Translations under genes and position numbers: made by a program
In this document: positions 63,708-64,000 of the stretch, in pieces
Position numbering within the stretch: position 1 is the first letter of the stretch
How the letters are laid out: the number at the start of each line of letters is the position of its first letter
The notes under the pieces: model-generated
The model's database searches: none
What the model saw: only the letters and a program-made list of their open reading frames with translations
What the model was told of the DNA's origin: nothing
NCBI GenBank assembly: GCA_963556255.1
Contig: OY744605.1
Location: 66,239,702-66,303,701, forward strand
Source of the DNA: Allolobophora icterica
Lineage: Eukaryota; Annelida; Clitellata; Crassiclitellata; Lumbricidae
Length of the DNA: 64,000 bases
Direction of reading: 5' to 3'

Positions 63708-63871
63708 CAGCCCGCATTAAGGAGGTGCTAAGGGTGCTGCAGGACCCGAGCCCGCAGCTTTGAGGGGTCCACATTTTCGGAAGTACATTAAAAAAATTTG
63801 TGCTTGTAGCTGGGCCCGCGTTGATGGGTAATCACAGCACCCTGGCCAGCACTAGCCTTAATGCGGCCCTG
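63708..63871. mobile_element. hAT-like MITE (164 bp)
   Basis: Left end CAGCCCGCATTAAGG; right end, inverted, CAGGGCCGCATTAAGG. The flanks are only partly alike (GTTAGCAG and GTTAATGT), so the target duplication is uncertain. The right end (ATCACAGCACC, then CACTAGCCTTAATGCGGCC) recurs alone at 2838-2880. Confidence 0.65.
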
Positions 63872-64000
63872 GTTAATGTACCGAAATGCATTAAGAGAAA
63901 CCGTTCTATAATGCTTACTAGTCGAGAGAGTAGTACTAACAAGTGTTGAATTGACTGGTTGATTAATTTCATTGAAATTCCTATCATACCATACGAAAGA

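Overview
The window is animal nuclear DNA. It has spliced exons with GT..AG junctions, long introns, very many microsatellites, tRNA-headed SINEs, degraded non-LTR retrotransposons and small cut-and-paste transposons with intact target-site duplications. There is no bacterial gene organisation. The one host gene I can recognise is a tensin on the + strand. The repeat content suits a bilaterian invertebrate; the sequence alone does not let me name the clade.

Layout. 1-17.6 kb has no recognisable protein gene. It holds two hAT-type MITEs (1.25-1.83 kb), a third MITE filled with a TATG microsatellite (2.98-3.57 kb), a promoter-like CCAAT-rich block (3.6-4.2 kb), long CT, GAT and GGAT arrays, and SINE and LINE ends. 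17.6-61.7 kb is the 5' half of the tensin gene. A start exon with upstream AP-1-like sites (18057-18218) is followed by two exons that together spell a C1 zinc finger (24423-24537 and 25740-25777). Next come a 20-kb repeat-filled stretch with two weaker linker-exon candidates, then seven strong exons (47814-61681) coding for the PTEN-like phosphatase domain and the C2 domain. The gene continues past the window: the last exon ends at a splice donor, and the SH2 and PTB regions expected of a tensin are not here. 61.7-64 kb is intron with a SINE and a hAT-like MITE.

The phosphatase P-loop keeps the catalytic Cys and Arg (HCKGGLGR), unlike vertebrate tensin-1, where the Cys is replaced. The protein may therefore be an active enzyme. 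Intron phases agree across every junction of the strong exons, so the protein from 47814 to 61681 can be read without a gap.

The rest of the interest lies in nested mobile elements. There is a TTAA-flanked (piggyBac-like) MITE inside a LINE, a hAT MITE inside another LINE, a 743-bp element with subterminal GCGC/ACAAAAC repeats and nine 36-bp tandem units, and a palindrome with ~265-bp arms split by a LINE whose reverse transcriptase is open for 418 codons. Two of the longest TATG arrays lie inside MITEs, so mobile elements seem to carry microsatellites here. Most long open frames in the window are simple-sequence artefacts and are not annotated as genes.
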